In this document: piece by piece, positions 43,600 through 55,265 of the stretch
Position numbering within the stretch: the first letter of the stretch is position 1
Layout of the letters: each line of letters starts with the position of its first letter
Source of the DNA: Micropterix aruncella
Lineage: Eukaryota; Arthropoda; Insecta; Lepidoptera; Micropterigidae
DNA length: 64,000 bases
Direction of reading: 5' to 3'
NCBI GenBank assembly: GCA_944548615.1
Contig: OX155951.1
Location: 22,475,953 to 22,539,952, forward strand
Translations under genes and position numbers: made by a program
Notes under the pieces: generated by a model
What the model was told of the DNA's origin: nothing
Seen by the model: only the letters and a program-made list of their open reading frames with translations
Databases searched by the model: none

Positions 43600-44295
43600 G
43601 TTCCTAATGGTTCCATGCAGCTTAGGTGGTATTGACCAAAAATCTTTGTCATTTGGCCTGCCCAGCTCACTGTTCAAATCCTATCTGGTAGCCTCCTTGA
43701 AGTGGGGCTTACCCTGTCAGAGCCGCTGTAATCTTCTGCCACGGCTGTAATCCTACAGCCAGAGGCGGTTTGAATCAGAAGATTGGGGATTCGGGGAATA
43801 CCTCGGACGGAACTAGGCATCTGGTGTACCATCCAGTTTGCTAGATGTTGAATGCCCAGGTGGCAAATAACCAGAGGGGTCTGGAGACGTATATTTCCTA
43901 TGACAGGGGAGGGGTCGACCTGACGTCTTCAACCCTTGAATCAATCCGTCTGCCACCCGATCCCTAGTGACGTCGTCGCATATTAGAACTGTAGAACCGC
44001 TTATGTAAGGTAGAGGCCGAACAAGCGACTTCGAAAGCGTGACCAGACCGGAGACGGAGATATCCGGGCAAATCTGGTAGTAAGGGTGTGAGGTTGGACC
44101 GCTGGATTCACATTCCAGTGCCCCGCAGAAAGACGTCGGATTCTTACGGGCATGTCGGTGGAGCTAGACTGTGGACTATGTTGTCCCTGAGACTGTGTAA
44201 TCAACTCACGGCTGAAAGAACGATCTACATCGTTATAGCAGCCTTAGGTGTCGGGTTCACCCGTTGCAGATGACAGCTCCAAAGTGTACATAGGT
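43600..44295 (-). repeat. Dispersed repeat, type A, minus copy
   Basis: Read on the minus strand it runs GAGCTGTCATCTGCAACGGG to TGCATGGAACCATTAGGAAC and then passes into the type B unit. A and B share their first ~150 bp in diverged form (GTC..CTGCAACGGG.GAACCCG, ATCGTTCT, CATGCCCGTAAGA). They are therefore two subfamilies of one repeat in head-to-tail order. Confidence 0.65.
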
Positions 44296-45757
44296 AACGA
44301 ATACTAAATGGATGTATTTTTTCTAGAAAAGGTCAAACAGTGAGCAGGAACCACGCAACGCAATATCTTTCGTATTTTAGCACGCGGAAATAATGGAAAA
44401 ACTTTACATCTGAACGCGCGAGTCGAGCCTACGCATGATACTCCTATTATTCACATTCTCCCTTTCCTTTTTTTTTAAACCAGTATAAAACTTTTTCTAT
44501 GTATTATTTTATTGCATAGGTTATAAATTATGAAAGAATAAAAAAATACATATGGATACAAATAAATAAAATCGGCCAAGTGTGCGAATACTCACGTGTC
44601 AAGGGTTCCGTACAAAGAAATTCTTGATAAGAAATGTTTTCACGTAGATCGATAAGAAAAGAAGATTTCACGATCTATTGATATTCATATTTTATATTAC
44701 AGCAATTGCATTATGAGTTCCAAATAATTTTATACCGGTAAATATATGTATAAGGGTAAATATATGTATATATATGAATAAAATATATGTATAAGGGTAA
44801 ATCTCATTAAGGTGGTCTCCATTTAAACCCGATTAAAATCATTTCGTAGGATCACAATTGTCGTAATAAAGCATTATATAAATTTTAAATATGCACAGTT
44901 AAATAGCAAATATATGAAGTTATATCCTGATTAAAGTTTCATTTTGGTAAACTCCGAAATACTCGGAGAAAAAGTTCAAAAATGCATTTTCTGTGATCAT
45001 ATTTGATACATTGATCGACAAACGTAATCTATTTAATCTTAAATACAATCGAAGTCAAAGAACGTGTAAAATGAAATAGAACCATATCATTGTACTATTT
45101 TTTTTTTAAAAACTCGAAATTTTCCCCCATTGAATTAAATAAAAATAATAATTTAACGAATTAAATCCGAAACATTTGTATTCTTTTAAGGGGTTTATCA
45201 GCTCACTGATAAGAAATAGACACAGATAAATGTTAATTAAAAATCGGTATGTAAAAATCAAATAGCCATTTTGGTTCGTTTTTATCGATATTTCTTGGCA
45301 TATTACTCATAAGGTTAAATATAAGATTATGAAAAAAAACTTTAATCACAAAAGCTTCAGACTTTTATCTAACTATTCTTAAAACATTTGTAATTATACA
45401 TTCTATTTTGATTATGCGATGTGCTGCTTTAGCGCTTCCGAATATATCCCATCTTAATAGTAATTAATAGTGAGTTTATTGTAGATATTTATTTGGTAAA
45501 GCGCAGTAGTCGAGCATTTGTAAAGACGTCTATATTATATTAATGCTTTATGACGCTTTTGCAATATTCGTTAATGAATTTCCAGCTTCTAGCTTGTAAC
45601 AATGCGCGATGTGACGTGTTATATGAAGGTCAATGTAGGATAGCGGAAGAGAATCTAACATTTCGAGGTCTGCGTCTCTGCAGTATCCGCTCAGTTACCG
45701 TATATGTTGTATGTGGGTAGGTAGGTACAGTTAGAGACGGAAATTTCAAACTCTCTG
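44296..45757. other. No recognised features
   Basis: AT-rich, with a short TATATGTATAAGGGTAAA duplication near 44745-44800. Nothing coding. Confidence 0.4.
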
Positions 45758-47010
45758 CAGACTGCGGCATATGCTCGTTGACTCGAAAAAAATAAAAAAC
45801 ACTTAGCCGTTAAATACATTTCATTGAAATTTAAAATATAAACAATTACATTACACATTTTTTTTTAATATTCAAAATGATAGTCTTTAGCCTTGGTGTA
45901 AGGCTTTAAACTGCGTGGGAAATCATTTATTGCAGAACGTATGATATCTTGAGGATTTTTTTCCATTAGGTAGTAAGCACTTTTTTAAAGACTCCACGTT
46001 TAATTAAGTATATTTTGCTGTTGACCTTAGCCTCTAAAATGATCCATATGGTGCAGTCAAGATCTAGCGACGCAGATGGCCATTCATCGTAAGTAATGGA
46101 ATCAGGAAAAAATATTTTCACCACTGCTGAACAATTTTTGCATTATGTGGAACCAAGTCCTGCTTAACTATCCAAGAACTTATTGGAAATAGTTTTTTTG
46201 CCCAAGGTTCTCTAAAACGTAGTCAAAGTAGACTTTGGCATTTAACCCCTTTTTCAATGAAAATTTAAAGGGTTCGTCAACATCTAGTTACTGCGGCCCA
46301 AACCGTAACTCCAGGAGCGCCTTGACGTCGAGTATTTTTTTTAGACTTTCTTGTCGTTTAGCTTTTCACACACGGCGATTCAATATTTGCTCGAGACTAA
46401 AAAGTTTCTTGTCAGAAAAAAACAATTTGTTCATGCTTGTCATTTTCGAGTCGAGTTTTTAGTCAACGTCATCGAACTAGTCTATTTTTCTACTGCGTCG
46501 TAGATATAAATTGTTCCGTGGTTTTTTATAAGCCTTACATCCAAGTTATTGTTTTAAAATTCGTCGAATAGACGGATCACTTATACATAATTCTGTAGCC
46601 ATTTTTTCTTGACGAACGACACGGGATCCTCTGAATACGAGCATGTACATACACATTTAAGATTTCGTGCTAAAGTAATGGCGTGAACGGCCAGTTTTAA
46701 GACGGTTTTCTAAGGTATTATTTTCTTTTTATCGAATAATTGTTTTTGACACTAATTGTTTTGAATTTTTTGAAATTTTTAACTCGCGAACTATTTCTCA
46801 GTTTATCTTTACTTGTAAATGCAAGTCAATAATAATCTGGCGATGCGACGACATGTTGCCTACTCTACTGCTGCTGGCTAACTGGGGATCATTTCGAACA
46901 TATTCTGCATATACCTACTAAGCCGTATACACACAAAGCAATTTCCTGCCGTTTTTTTCCATTCTGTTTTCTGTCGTTAATAATGGTCAAGGAACATATG
47001 CCGCACCCTG
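45758..47010 (-). mobile_element. Mariner-type DNA transposon
   Basis: Ends are about 24-bp imperfect inverted repeats: CAGACTGCGGCATATGCTCG at 45758 against CAGGGTGCGGCATATGTTCC on the complement, ending at 47010. A TA follows the right end (47011); the left flank is TG, consistent with one mutated TA. The length of 1253 bp fits mariner elements. It contains a decayed transposase on the minus strand. Confidence 0.75.
45880..46480 (-). pseudogene. Broken mariner transposase
   Basis: Minus-strand fragments in order: LFFSDKKLFSLEQILNRRV (the first catalytic region, usual form xDEKxFxxxxxxNxxND), ALLELRFGPQ (position of VxVWAAV), GLNAKVYFDYVLENL (usual VNSxVYLxxLLxxxL), then several stops before the PHSPDLNP-equivalent region. 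The element cannot encode an active enzyme. The assignment rests on motif order and on the TIR and TA context. Confidence 0.65.
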
Positions 47011-47089
47011 TAGTGAAAATGATTCGCGTTTTTCAGAAACTCTAAAAGTACGACTTAGCGAAATTTCGGGAAATCCGCCTTCCCGGCGG

Positions 47090-47650
47090 AGGAAAAGTAT
47101 TGTGAAACCACTTCTGTGTATTCCTCCGCGATAGCGTCCAAACGCTTTATCCGATTGAGCAGAAATTTAGCATGCAGGCATCATTTGGTCATCGCAAGAG
47201 TTTGGAAGTATTTGAAATCCATCCACCAGGGGGCGCGCCAGTCATACTTCAATTTAGAAATATTGGACTTAAAGACTTGAAATTCAGTAGGTACAACAAT
47301 CGGCCGAAATCACATTGTGAAATTTTGGTTGGAATATACAAGCGAAACGAATAATTTTTAAAGTTAGTTTTTAAATACAAAAAGGTATTTTTTATATACA
47401 TATTTATGAAAATACTACGACTAGGTACATCATATTGCAAAATACCATTTTGATTTTATCATATTGGAAAAAACTATAAATATTGTAAAAAAATACTACG
47501 AAAAATCTTAAAAATTTATTCGTGATTTTAATGAACACAATCACTATCAGAGGAAGGGGGATTGGCGCGGGAGGGGGGTGGGGTCAATAAAAAGTCGTCG
47601 GGGACTTGTCTACTTATCGACTTGGCGGTAAAGGATTGGGGTGTACTGAA
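47090..47650 (-). repeat. Dispersed repeat E, minus copy
   Basis: Complement matches 36915-37580: GTGTATTCCTCCGCGATAGC at the left edge, a C-rich tract near 47560-47580 and AAGTAGACAAGTCCCCGACG near 47600. It overlaps no gene. Confidence 0.55.
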
Positions 47651-48254
47651 CCGTTTTTTTAATGAACCTTATTTCCTATGTTTATATGCTTAAAATGTAG
47701 CTAAAGCATACGTTTTAACAGAAAACAGTACTTATTTATTTTTATCAAGTCTTTTTATATTTACTTATTTTTAATGGGTTTGGACTTTTGAGGTTTCTAC
47801 AATAAAAGACTTTTTTCTATTTTTATTCAATATTTCGCATAAATATAAAATTACAGTTAAATATTAGTCGATATAAAATACTTTTCGGCGTTCGATAATA
47901 TTTTCGCAAGATGAAATAACAAAGTGATGAAATAACTAGGCGATAAAATAACTAGGCGAATAACTAGGAGATGAAATAAAAAGATCAGAATATTTTTCAG
48001 TGTGATTTCAATAGTTCGTTTTCGGTTTTCGTTCTAATATTGCAAGATCTCGATAGATGGGTTGGGACGAGTATCTTTTTATGGGATAAAATTGCGTGTT
48101 TTTTTCGCGTAATCGGGATAAAATCACGTATTGAAGTAACACCACATGTCGAGGTCTTAAGAGTTCTTAAAAATAAAGATAAACCTACATTGGGTTCCGA
48201 ACATACGATAGAAATTGCATCTGCCATACGAGAGAACGACTGAAACATCTTATT
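47651..48254. other. No recognised features
   Basis: Opposite-strand frames of 67 and 83 codons at 47997-48248 lack domains. A GATAAAATAACTAGGCGA-type short repeat lies at 47925-47965. Confidence 0.35.
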
Positions 48255-48775
48255 TTTAACCGACTACAAAAAAGTAGGAGGTTATAATTCAGTTTTATTT
48301 TTTTAAAAATGTTTGGTACAGTGTTTGGAAAATTCTTTTTTTATTTGAAAGGATAGGTTTCCAGATTGGTCTCATTTTTATCAAAAACCTGTTCTGATGA
48401 TGGGATCCATGAGGAATTAAGGGAACTCCTCAAATATTATCATATGAAGTTGAACATGTACATGTTGGTTCAGTTCCGATGACAATGCATTTTTCTTAGT
48501 AACCATGACCTGATTCTACACCCAGGGTTGGCTCCCGACGAGGGGACTCCTTAACGGTCAACAGAACAGACACGATTTTATTTATATGCATTCAATTACG
48601 ACAGCCCGTTCTAAGTTTCACCAAGACAGGATGGCGGAACCCAGAGTTGGCTTCCAACGCCTTCCTCAACGGTCAACAGAACAGACTCGAAATTTCGTAT
48701 ACGCATTCAATTATGATAGCCTGTTCTAAGTTTTACCATCAGATGGTTGCTGCACTTATAATAAATTTTGGAGTC
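48255..48775 (+). repeat. Retroelement tail plus dispersed repeat D
   Basis: Starts TTAACCGACTACAAAAAAGT and AGGAGGTTATAATTC, a sequence typical of lepidopteran non-LTR 3' regions, then runs into repeat D (GTTGGTTCAGTTCCGATGAC onward) with two copies of the CAACGGTCAACAGAACAGAC block. It suggests D is the 3' region of that retroelement. Confidence 0.55.
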
Positions 48776-50676
48776 GGTTTTTTTTTACTTTCTATTATTA
48801 GCCGTATGGTAAGCAACTTCTTACGATTCTCCGAATTGAAAATAAAAACGATTACCGAGGATTCTTTAAAGTCTGACATGAATTCTTGAGCTACAGTCAT
48901 AAGCTTAAGAGGCTATAACTCAAGAACGCGCTGTCCGATCTCGAAAATTCTTTAATGAGAGGAGCTGCTAAGATTTGGGGTTCCGTATCTACGATAGATA
49001 TGGGACTCGCCTTACAAACGACACTTTTTGAAATCATATTTTCAGCTATATCTTGTCATATTTCATAAATTCTTTCGGAAATAAGTTATATTTGTAAATG
49101 AGAAGAACTGATTAGATTTATGGTTCCGTACCTATGATAGAAATAGGAGCTGCCATAAAATGGTTAACGTAGAAATTACATTTTTAACCGTACGATCAAG
49201 GCAAGTGGGGCAGAGGTGCGGAATGAGTAGGGTAAGTTAAGTCCGGGTGGAGGTGTGGATTGAGTAGGGTTAGATGAGGCAAGTCTGTCCGATGTGCTGA
49301 AAATGTCGTAATTTCCTAAAAATATAGCACTTTCAGAAAATATCATACGTTTCAAAAATATCGTGTTTTCAGAAAATATCGGACCTTGGAAAAAAATATC
49401 TATCATGAAATAACGTACATTAAAAACATCGTATTTTCAGAAAATATCGTACTGTCATAAAACATCTTTTTAGATTTTTTTGCTCCTATTTTCTCCTATT
49501 CCTTTATCGCAGCAATTGGCTGGGATACGATGCATTGACTCGCATTTTTAATGAAGACTCAAGTCTGGCTTAACTGGATTAATATAGCCATCCTGCATCA
49601 CAAATAATAAAACAACAGAAAAATGTATTTCTTGAAAAGTGTGATGTTTGGAACTTCTGAAATAGGCGCGAGAGAGGAATTCTGAATAAATAAAAAAATC
49701 TCAATGTTCAGTTTTTATAAAAAGTATTTTTTTTTTGGTGTCTAAATGCTCGCACATTTCATTTTATCATTCAAGTTCAACAACCAATTACAAGTTCTAA
49801 AAACAATTGATTGGAGGCTTACACAAAATCCAAAAAAGTTCTCTCTGAATACCGAAAAACTTTTTTTTTATATCTAATATCCACAAATGTGACATCATAA
49901 AAGAACAAAAATTGTTATTTTTTTTTAATGCATTAAGAAGACTCTGAGATATTTTTGTCCATAACTGCTCTATGCCAGAAACAGCCCCTCTTCCCTTTAT
50001 ACGAGAAACGGTAGAGACGACTGAAGCTTGAATTATAGCGTTTGAGCAATGTGGCAATTAAAGTACGCTGTGAAAAGCAGTGAAATATATTCGTACATTG
50101 GGAGCATTCACTCGAAAAATGTATTTGAAGCAATTTCTTTGTTCCTATACCCTTGTTCTTGTATTCATGTACCGTGGAGTGGGGTGACATTGATCAATTT
50201 GAATATTCCAATTCAAATTACGTTTGAACTACCTAAATTTTTTTCGTTTTGGAAAAATAAGGAACTTTTCACTTTACATTTTTTATTTAAATATAAAAGC
50301 AGCATGGTCAATTTTAAACACGTTTTAGGGTGAGATTTTGTGTCGCAATTTTAATGCATAGATAAACAGTACTTCAGCCTCTGGTATGACTAATATCGCC
50401 CTCCATTTTTTTTGTGGTAGTGGTGATAGTCGTGGTGAGTTTGATCAGGGCTGACTTATCTCCAAGATAATTAGATAGGTACTCTTAGTCCTGTGAACAA
50501 TAAACCTCGGATGTTGTATTGGAACCATTAAAACGGCAACTATTTTGAAATAGAATAAAAATACAATATAAAAATCCCTACAAACATGTTGTTTTTAATT
50601 AGGTTAATCGGTATTATTAAAGGTTATGAAAGTATTTTATTGTAAGTTTTTCATAAATATCTTTTAACGGGCTACT
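48776..50676. other. Stretch without recognised genes
   Basis: 49200-49280 has G-rich GAGTAGGGTAAG / GAGTAGGGTTAG repeats, and 49310-49460 has several imperfect copies of TTCAGAAAATATCG. Frames of 85-94 codons near 49800-50330 have no domain. Confidence 0.35.
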
Positions 50677-51040
50677 GAGACTTTCGATTATATTCATCAA
50701 GGAGTTAATTATTAACTAAATATGGAGATGTACTAATATTACTAATTTATCAAGTAAGTCTGTATTTTATACTCGTATTAAAAATTAAATGAAATGAAAA
50801 TTCATGCTAAATTTGAAGAAAATCAAACAACCAATTTTGTCGTAATATCCTCACAAACAAACGAAAAGCAACACGGTTGACTTGAAAAAGGACCTCACAA
50901 CTTTACGTCAATAATTTTCATGAACTTTTAATTTTTAATACTAGTATAAAATGCCGACTTACTTGACAAATTACTAATATAAGTACACCTCCATATTTAT
51001 TTAATTAATAACCCTTGGCGATTGTAATCGAAAACCTCTC
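50677..51040. mobile_element. MITE with about 115-bp inverted ends
   Basis: Left (50677-50800) and right (50925-51040) arms are inverted copies (CTTTCGATTA against TTTTCGATTACAATCG; AATATGGAGATGTACTAATA against AATATGGAGGTGTACTTATA; CAAGTAAGTC). The 120-bp centre (AATTTGAAGAAAATCAAACA) also occurs at 24785-24917. No ORF; the superfamily is not assigned. Confidence 0.6.
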
Positions 51041-51660
51041 AATAAAATAGTTTTAAAGCCTTTAATAAAATTGTTATACTTTAAATTCATATAAGTTTTA
51101 GGTTTTGTATATCTAGTGGAAATATACATGGTATATTTTTACAACAAAATTAAGGTGATTTTTCAGAATGAAACTACTATGATATAAGTGCCGCTGGCGG
51201 TAAAAAAAAGTGACAGAGGTCATCTGGGTACTATTCAGTATTGTTATTACGTAGTTCTAGAAATAAGAATCGCAATCTCCTAGTAGAGGGAAAAAATAAT
51301 TTAAAAAATATGGCCGAGTGATCAACTCACCCGTCTCCACGGTACCTAAAGTTAATTAAAAATCAGGTGGTATTGAACAGAGCAGTGCTACCCCTGTGGA
51401 TAACCTCATGCACCGAGCCGAAATTACATACACGGACGGCTTCTACTTTTTTCTACAATATTGATGTAGAATTTAATTAAAATGTTATTCTCTTTTAAAA
51501 GAGCACTCAGATAGTTAATTTATTGACTTCAAAAGAAATTTATTTACTTGCTTTTCACTAGTATATCTCCAATCTCTCATCCAATTATCCTTTACACTAC
51601 AGACATATAGATCCACATACACATAATACACACACACACAAAAACATAACTGTACATATT

Positions 51661-51981
51661 TGTATTGAGGTGCGGTCTCCTCGGACAACCTCTAAATGTC
51701 GCTGGTGCAGGATTGCAGGATTCCAGGTAAACGCCTTGTGAATGGTGGCACAGATTTATTTTCGATTTGGTGCAATACAAAGTACACGCGAGCGAAATAT
51801 ACAATTTATACAAGCAGGAATTGCGGTGGCGACGATATCGACCGTCCGCTCCGATCGTATGGTAATCTGACGTTTCAGTGGCGGCGTTCGACCCGTCTTC
51901 CCTTCACTCGTTGGTTGCGTTCAGCGGCATCGCTCGATGTAAAGTTGCCACGCTAGAACAGTTTAGGCTAAGTACGAAACA
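51661..51981 (-). repeat. 3' LTR of the BEL/Pao element
   Basis: 321 bp, TG...CA ends, identical by eye to 53450-53770. Short frames within it are duplicated in both LTRs and are not genes. Confidence 0.88.
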
Positions 51982-52119
51982 CCGCCCCCTTTGAAATGAC
52001 AACATTTCAAAATATACAATTCAAACAAGCAATTCAAATTATCAAATTTTCTACAAAATTTCAAAGCATTGCTTTAGCATCAAACAAAATTTTACTAACA
52101 ATCTAAAGCAAAACAAAAA

Positions 52120-52262
52120 CTCTAAATCAAAAATACAAGCAAATTCATAACAAAAACTTTAGCAAATTTACAAAAACTTTAGCAAAAAAAACTCTAAAGC
52201 AAAAATACAAGCAAATTCATAACAAAAACTTTAGCAAATTTACAAAAACTTTAGCAAAACAA
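52120..52262. repeat. Short direct repeat in BEL/Pao 3' non-coding part
   Basis: CAAGCAAATTCATAACAAAA followed by ACTTTAGCAAATTTACAAAA occurs twice in tandem, and the theme ACTTTAGCAAA continues to 52310. On the minus strand it lies between the integrase stop codon and the 3' LTR. Confidence 0.7.
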
Positions 52263-52341
52263 CTCAAAATCAAAGATCTAAAGCAAAGTACATGCAAAAT
52301 AACAAAACTTTAGAAAATTTAATAAAATACATAAGCATTTT

Positions 52342-53477
52342 TCAAGACACAGGCAATGGACAGAGTTTCACTATCGGTCGAACATATGTTCCGTCCGCAG
52401 TTTTGATAGAGACGGCTCGCACCCTCTCATCCCTGCCATGGTATACCTCGACCACTCTGGCTAAACGCCACTGGAGAGGTGGGAGATTGTCTTCCTTTAC
52501 AAGGACCATATCACCGACTTTTATGTCTGGCATTTCTCGGTTCCATTTTCTGCGCTCCTGCAGTGTACTTAAGTACTCGGATGACCATCGTTTCCAAAAT
52601 ACCTGTTTGAGCTTTGTGATCTGATTGTATATTTGAAGTTTTCCAATGTCTATATCGCTCAAATCAGCACTCGGAAACGATGTCAAGGAGTCATTAATCA
52701 GAAAGTGGGCCGGAGACAAATACTCAAGACTATCGCCACTTGCAGTTAAAGGTATGAGTGGTCGAGAATTTACTACACCTTCAATTTCTATTAGAAGGGA
52801 GTTTAATTCCTCGTACGTCAGGGTCGTGTTGCCCATAACACGCCTCAAGTGATGTTTGACGAGTTTCACACCTGCTTCATGTAATCCGCCCCAATGCGGA
52901 GAATTAGGTGGAATAAAATGCCATTCAATCCCCTCCTTTTCACTGAAATCGTATATCTGTGAATCGTTTTCCCTGAATATTTTATAGAGGTTTTCCAGTT
53001 CTCGGGAAGCTCCGACGAAATTCTTCCCATTGTCACTGAAAACCTTTGCGCATTTCCCCTCGACGTGACATGAATCTTTTGAGGGCACTAAGAAAGGACC
53101 TGGTGGACATATCTGAAGCAAGTTCCAAATGTATCGCCTTTGTTGACATGCAAATAAATAGACAAATGTAACCTTTTGTAATAATGCATTTCCTGATACG
53201 AGACTGTTTGATCGCAATCGGGCCGGGCGTAATCTACTGAAACATTTAAAAAGGGACGTGTTGGCGTAACCCTTTCAGACGGTAGATCTGCCATGATCTG
53301 ATCTGCTGTGTTGGCTCTAAATCTAGCACATTTTATACATTTTTGAATTACATGACGAACTTCATTACGTCCATTTAAAATCCACACATTCTGCCTAAGA
53401 CTGGCAAGTGTGGTCCCCGCCGCCCCATGCAATAGTCTTCGAAGGACCATGTATTGAGGTGCGGTCTCCTCGGACAA
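52342..53477 (-). pseudogene. BEL/Pao integrase region, frameshifted
   Basis: On the minus strand two frames follow each other. Upstream (53477-53088) is a zinc-binding part (LLHGAAGTTLASLRQ, then VRHVIQKCIKCARFRA) and the first catalytic aspartate in NVSVDYARP. Downstream (53217-52342) are KCAKVFSDNGKNFVGA (second aspartate) and PPNSPHWGGLHEAGVKL (catalytic glutamate). Then come NSRPLIPLTA, the C-terminal SPAHFLIN block, and WNREMPDIKVGDMVLVKED to the terminal stop. The two frames overlap near 53090-53217, where the reading frame breaks between the first and second aspartate. The catalytic residues are present but not in one frame, so this copy should not make integrase. Family order is as in BEL/Pao pol; the upstream pol domains are deleted. 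Confidence 0.85.
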
Positions 53478-53770
53478 CCTCTAAATGTCGCTGGTGCAGG
53501 ATTGCAGGATTCCAGGTAAACGCCTTGTGAATGGTGGCACAGATTTATTTTCGATTTGGTGCAATACAAAGTACACGCGAGCGAAATATACAATTTATAC
53601 AAGCAGGAATTGCGGTGGCGACGATATCGACCGTCCGCTCCGATCGTATGGTAATCTGACGTTTCAGTGGCGGCGTTCGACCCGTCTTCCCTTCACTCGT
53701 TGGTTGCGTTCAGCGGCATCGCTCGATGTAAAGTTGCCACGCTAGAACAGTTTAGGCTAAGTACGAAACA
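53450..53770 (-). repeat. 5' LTR of the BEL/Pao element
   Basis: 321 bp. On the minus strand it is followed directly by integrase coding sequence (LRRLLHGAAG) with no primer-binding site, which marks the internal deletion breakpoint at about 53449. Confidence 0.85.
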
Positions 53771-53778
53771 ATATTTAA

Positions 53779-54019
53779 CCCCTCAAATGAATGGCGATTA
53801 GCTCGGGTTGCCTACGGCAAAATGTATATACATTTATATTTACATTTACATTTACATTTACATAGAGCGGGGTTTACTATAGAGCTATAGCATTACTATA
53901 GAGCGGATTACTATAAAGCGGCGCACATTTACATTTATATTTATATTTATATAAATTTATATACATTTTGTATACATTTTGCCAAGGCATCCCTTAAGGG
54001 ACGCCTCACATTTGAGAGG
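53779..54019. mobile_element. piggyBac-type MITE carrying simple repeats
   Basis: Flanked by TTAA on both sides (53775-53778 and 54020-54023). Ends CCCCTCAAATG and CCTCTCAAATG are inverted, and GGCAAAATGTATA motifs inside are also inverted. TTAA duplication with CCC-like termini is typical of piggyBac-derived MITEs. The centre is filled with TTTACA/TTTATA simple repeats and three ACTATAGAGCG motifs. The BEL/Pao element inserted one base overlapping its TTAA. Confidence 0.65.
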
Positions 54020-54359
54020 TTAACACAGACTTTTTTACGTACACGTGCACAGACCACTTTAAACACATGTTCATACTTGTTTTTTTCCTTATTAATTGGA
54101 TCGTTTTTATTGTTTACATTTAACTAATGCATTACATTTAGTCGTATGCCCAGATACAGGCTATATTTGGCCTAATTGGGTATGCGCTAAGCGTGGTCAT
54201 GTGAATGTGGGCCGTTGTTTCTTCGCACCATTACTTGGTATGACCATTTTTATGTGTTTTATAATTATGTTTGATACAAATAAATAAATAAATAAATAAA
54301 TAAATTATACTTTCTTCTAATGCCATCTAAACGGTAATTCAAATACATATTAAAAATAA

Positions 54360-55265
54360 GATAAAAACGAATTTACCGAGTGAAGTGTGAAGTTGTTGTC
54401 CAGGGTAGACTAAAAAGCTGTCAGTTCACATCTGTTGATTTACGTGTAGGCGACAAACTGCTGCCGTTAATGAGCAGATTATGAAGTTGGTGGGGCTTCG
54501 GGTTCGGCGCGCGCGAATTTCTAAAATTCCCCGTGCACAAACGTTATCTTGTGTTACGTCCTTGCGGTCGGCGATGGAGATTGGGAACATGTTAAGAAGA
54601 GGGTTCCACTTGGTAGAGTGTTTAAAAATAGTCGTCTATATTGAAGTTCTGGGTTCTTCTTATTTCAATGGCTTCCCGGATCTTGCGGTGAAAGTAAAAT
54701 TGTTCTCTGGAAACTGATGGAATTTGAAATTTAGAATTTGAAACTGCACCCAGTGTATAGTTCCGCTATCCAGTATGTGTTCGCAGATAGCCGATTTTTT
54801 TCGTTAAACGTTTTTAACAGCTTTTATGTGTTCCATCATTCGAGTGGCTATAGGCCGTTTCGTATATCCAACGCTGCCACACCACAGCTGCATTCGATTT
54901 CATAGACGCCCGGAGTTTGCTTTGCTATACTACATCCTTTATAGGCCTCAGAGATCGAGCTATATTTTGGGTTGGTTTGAATATCGTTTTTATATCGAAT
55001 TTGTTTAGGATCTTACTTATTCGATGTGTCCCGCCCTAGAGGTATGCTAAGAATACTCGTGATCTGCTTGGTTTCTGAGTTTCGTCTGTATTAGACATAG
55101 TGCGTGTCTCGTGATCTTTTCCGTATCTATTTCACCTAAGGACATCATTGACATGTTCCGTCTCCTGCAGAAAATGCTCAGCCTCGCATAGATCGCATGC
55201 TCGATTAACGAGCGACGTTTGCATTGAGAGTAGATGGTAGGGATAATGGTGTAAGATGGCATACC
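54360..55265 (-). mobile_element. Penelope-like retroelement, 3' part with GIY-YIG endonuclease remnant
   Basis: Minus-strand fragments in order: ACDLCEAEHFLQETEHVNDV and GGTHRISKILNKFDIKTIF (end of the reverse transcriptase and linker); TPGVYEIECSCGVA, the start of a GIY-YIG endonuclease; its continuation in another frame (ATRMMEH-like, SAICEHILDSG-like); and FHRKIREAIEIRRTQNFNI before a stop. Frame changes and stops make it non-functional. Downstream, near 54415-54360, is the terminal motif (GTCCAGGGTAGAC reversed, CGAATTTACCG) also found in the fold-back at 2494-2665, which ties those repeats to this element. Family assignment rests on the GVYxIxCSCG and EAIEIxK-type motifs. Confidence 0.7.

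Larger units (their letters stand above)
51661..53770 (-). mobile_element. BEL/Pao LTR retrotransposon, internally deleted
   Basis: Two 321-bp LTRs (51661-51981 and 53450-53770) appear identical. On the minus strand each begins TGTTTCGTACTTAGCC and ends CACCTCAATACA. The insertion is flanked by ATATT (51656-51660 and 53771-53775), the 5-bp duplication expected for BEL/Pao. A purine tract (AAAGGGGGCGG on the minus strand) abuts the 3' LTR. Only the integrase region remains inside: gag, protease, reverse transcriptase, RNase H and the primer-binding site are missing, with the break right at the 5' LTR edge. Identical LTRs mean a recent insertion, so the shortened copy was probably mobilised by proteins of a relative. 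Confidence 0.88.

Noticed and set aside
51592..53745. Duplicate 73-86 codon frames inside the two BEL LTRs
   Set aside because: They are identical because the LTRs are identical; LTRs are not expected to code and no domain is seen.
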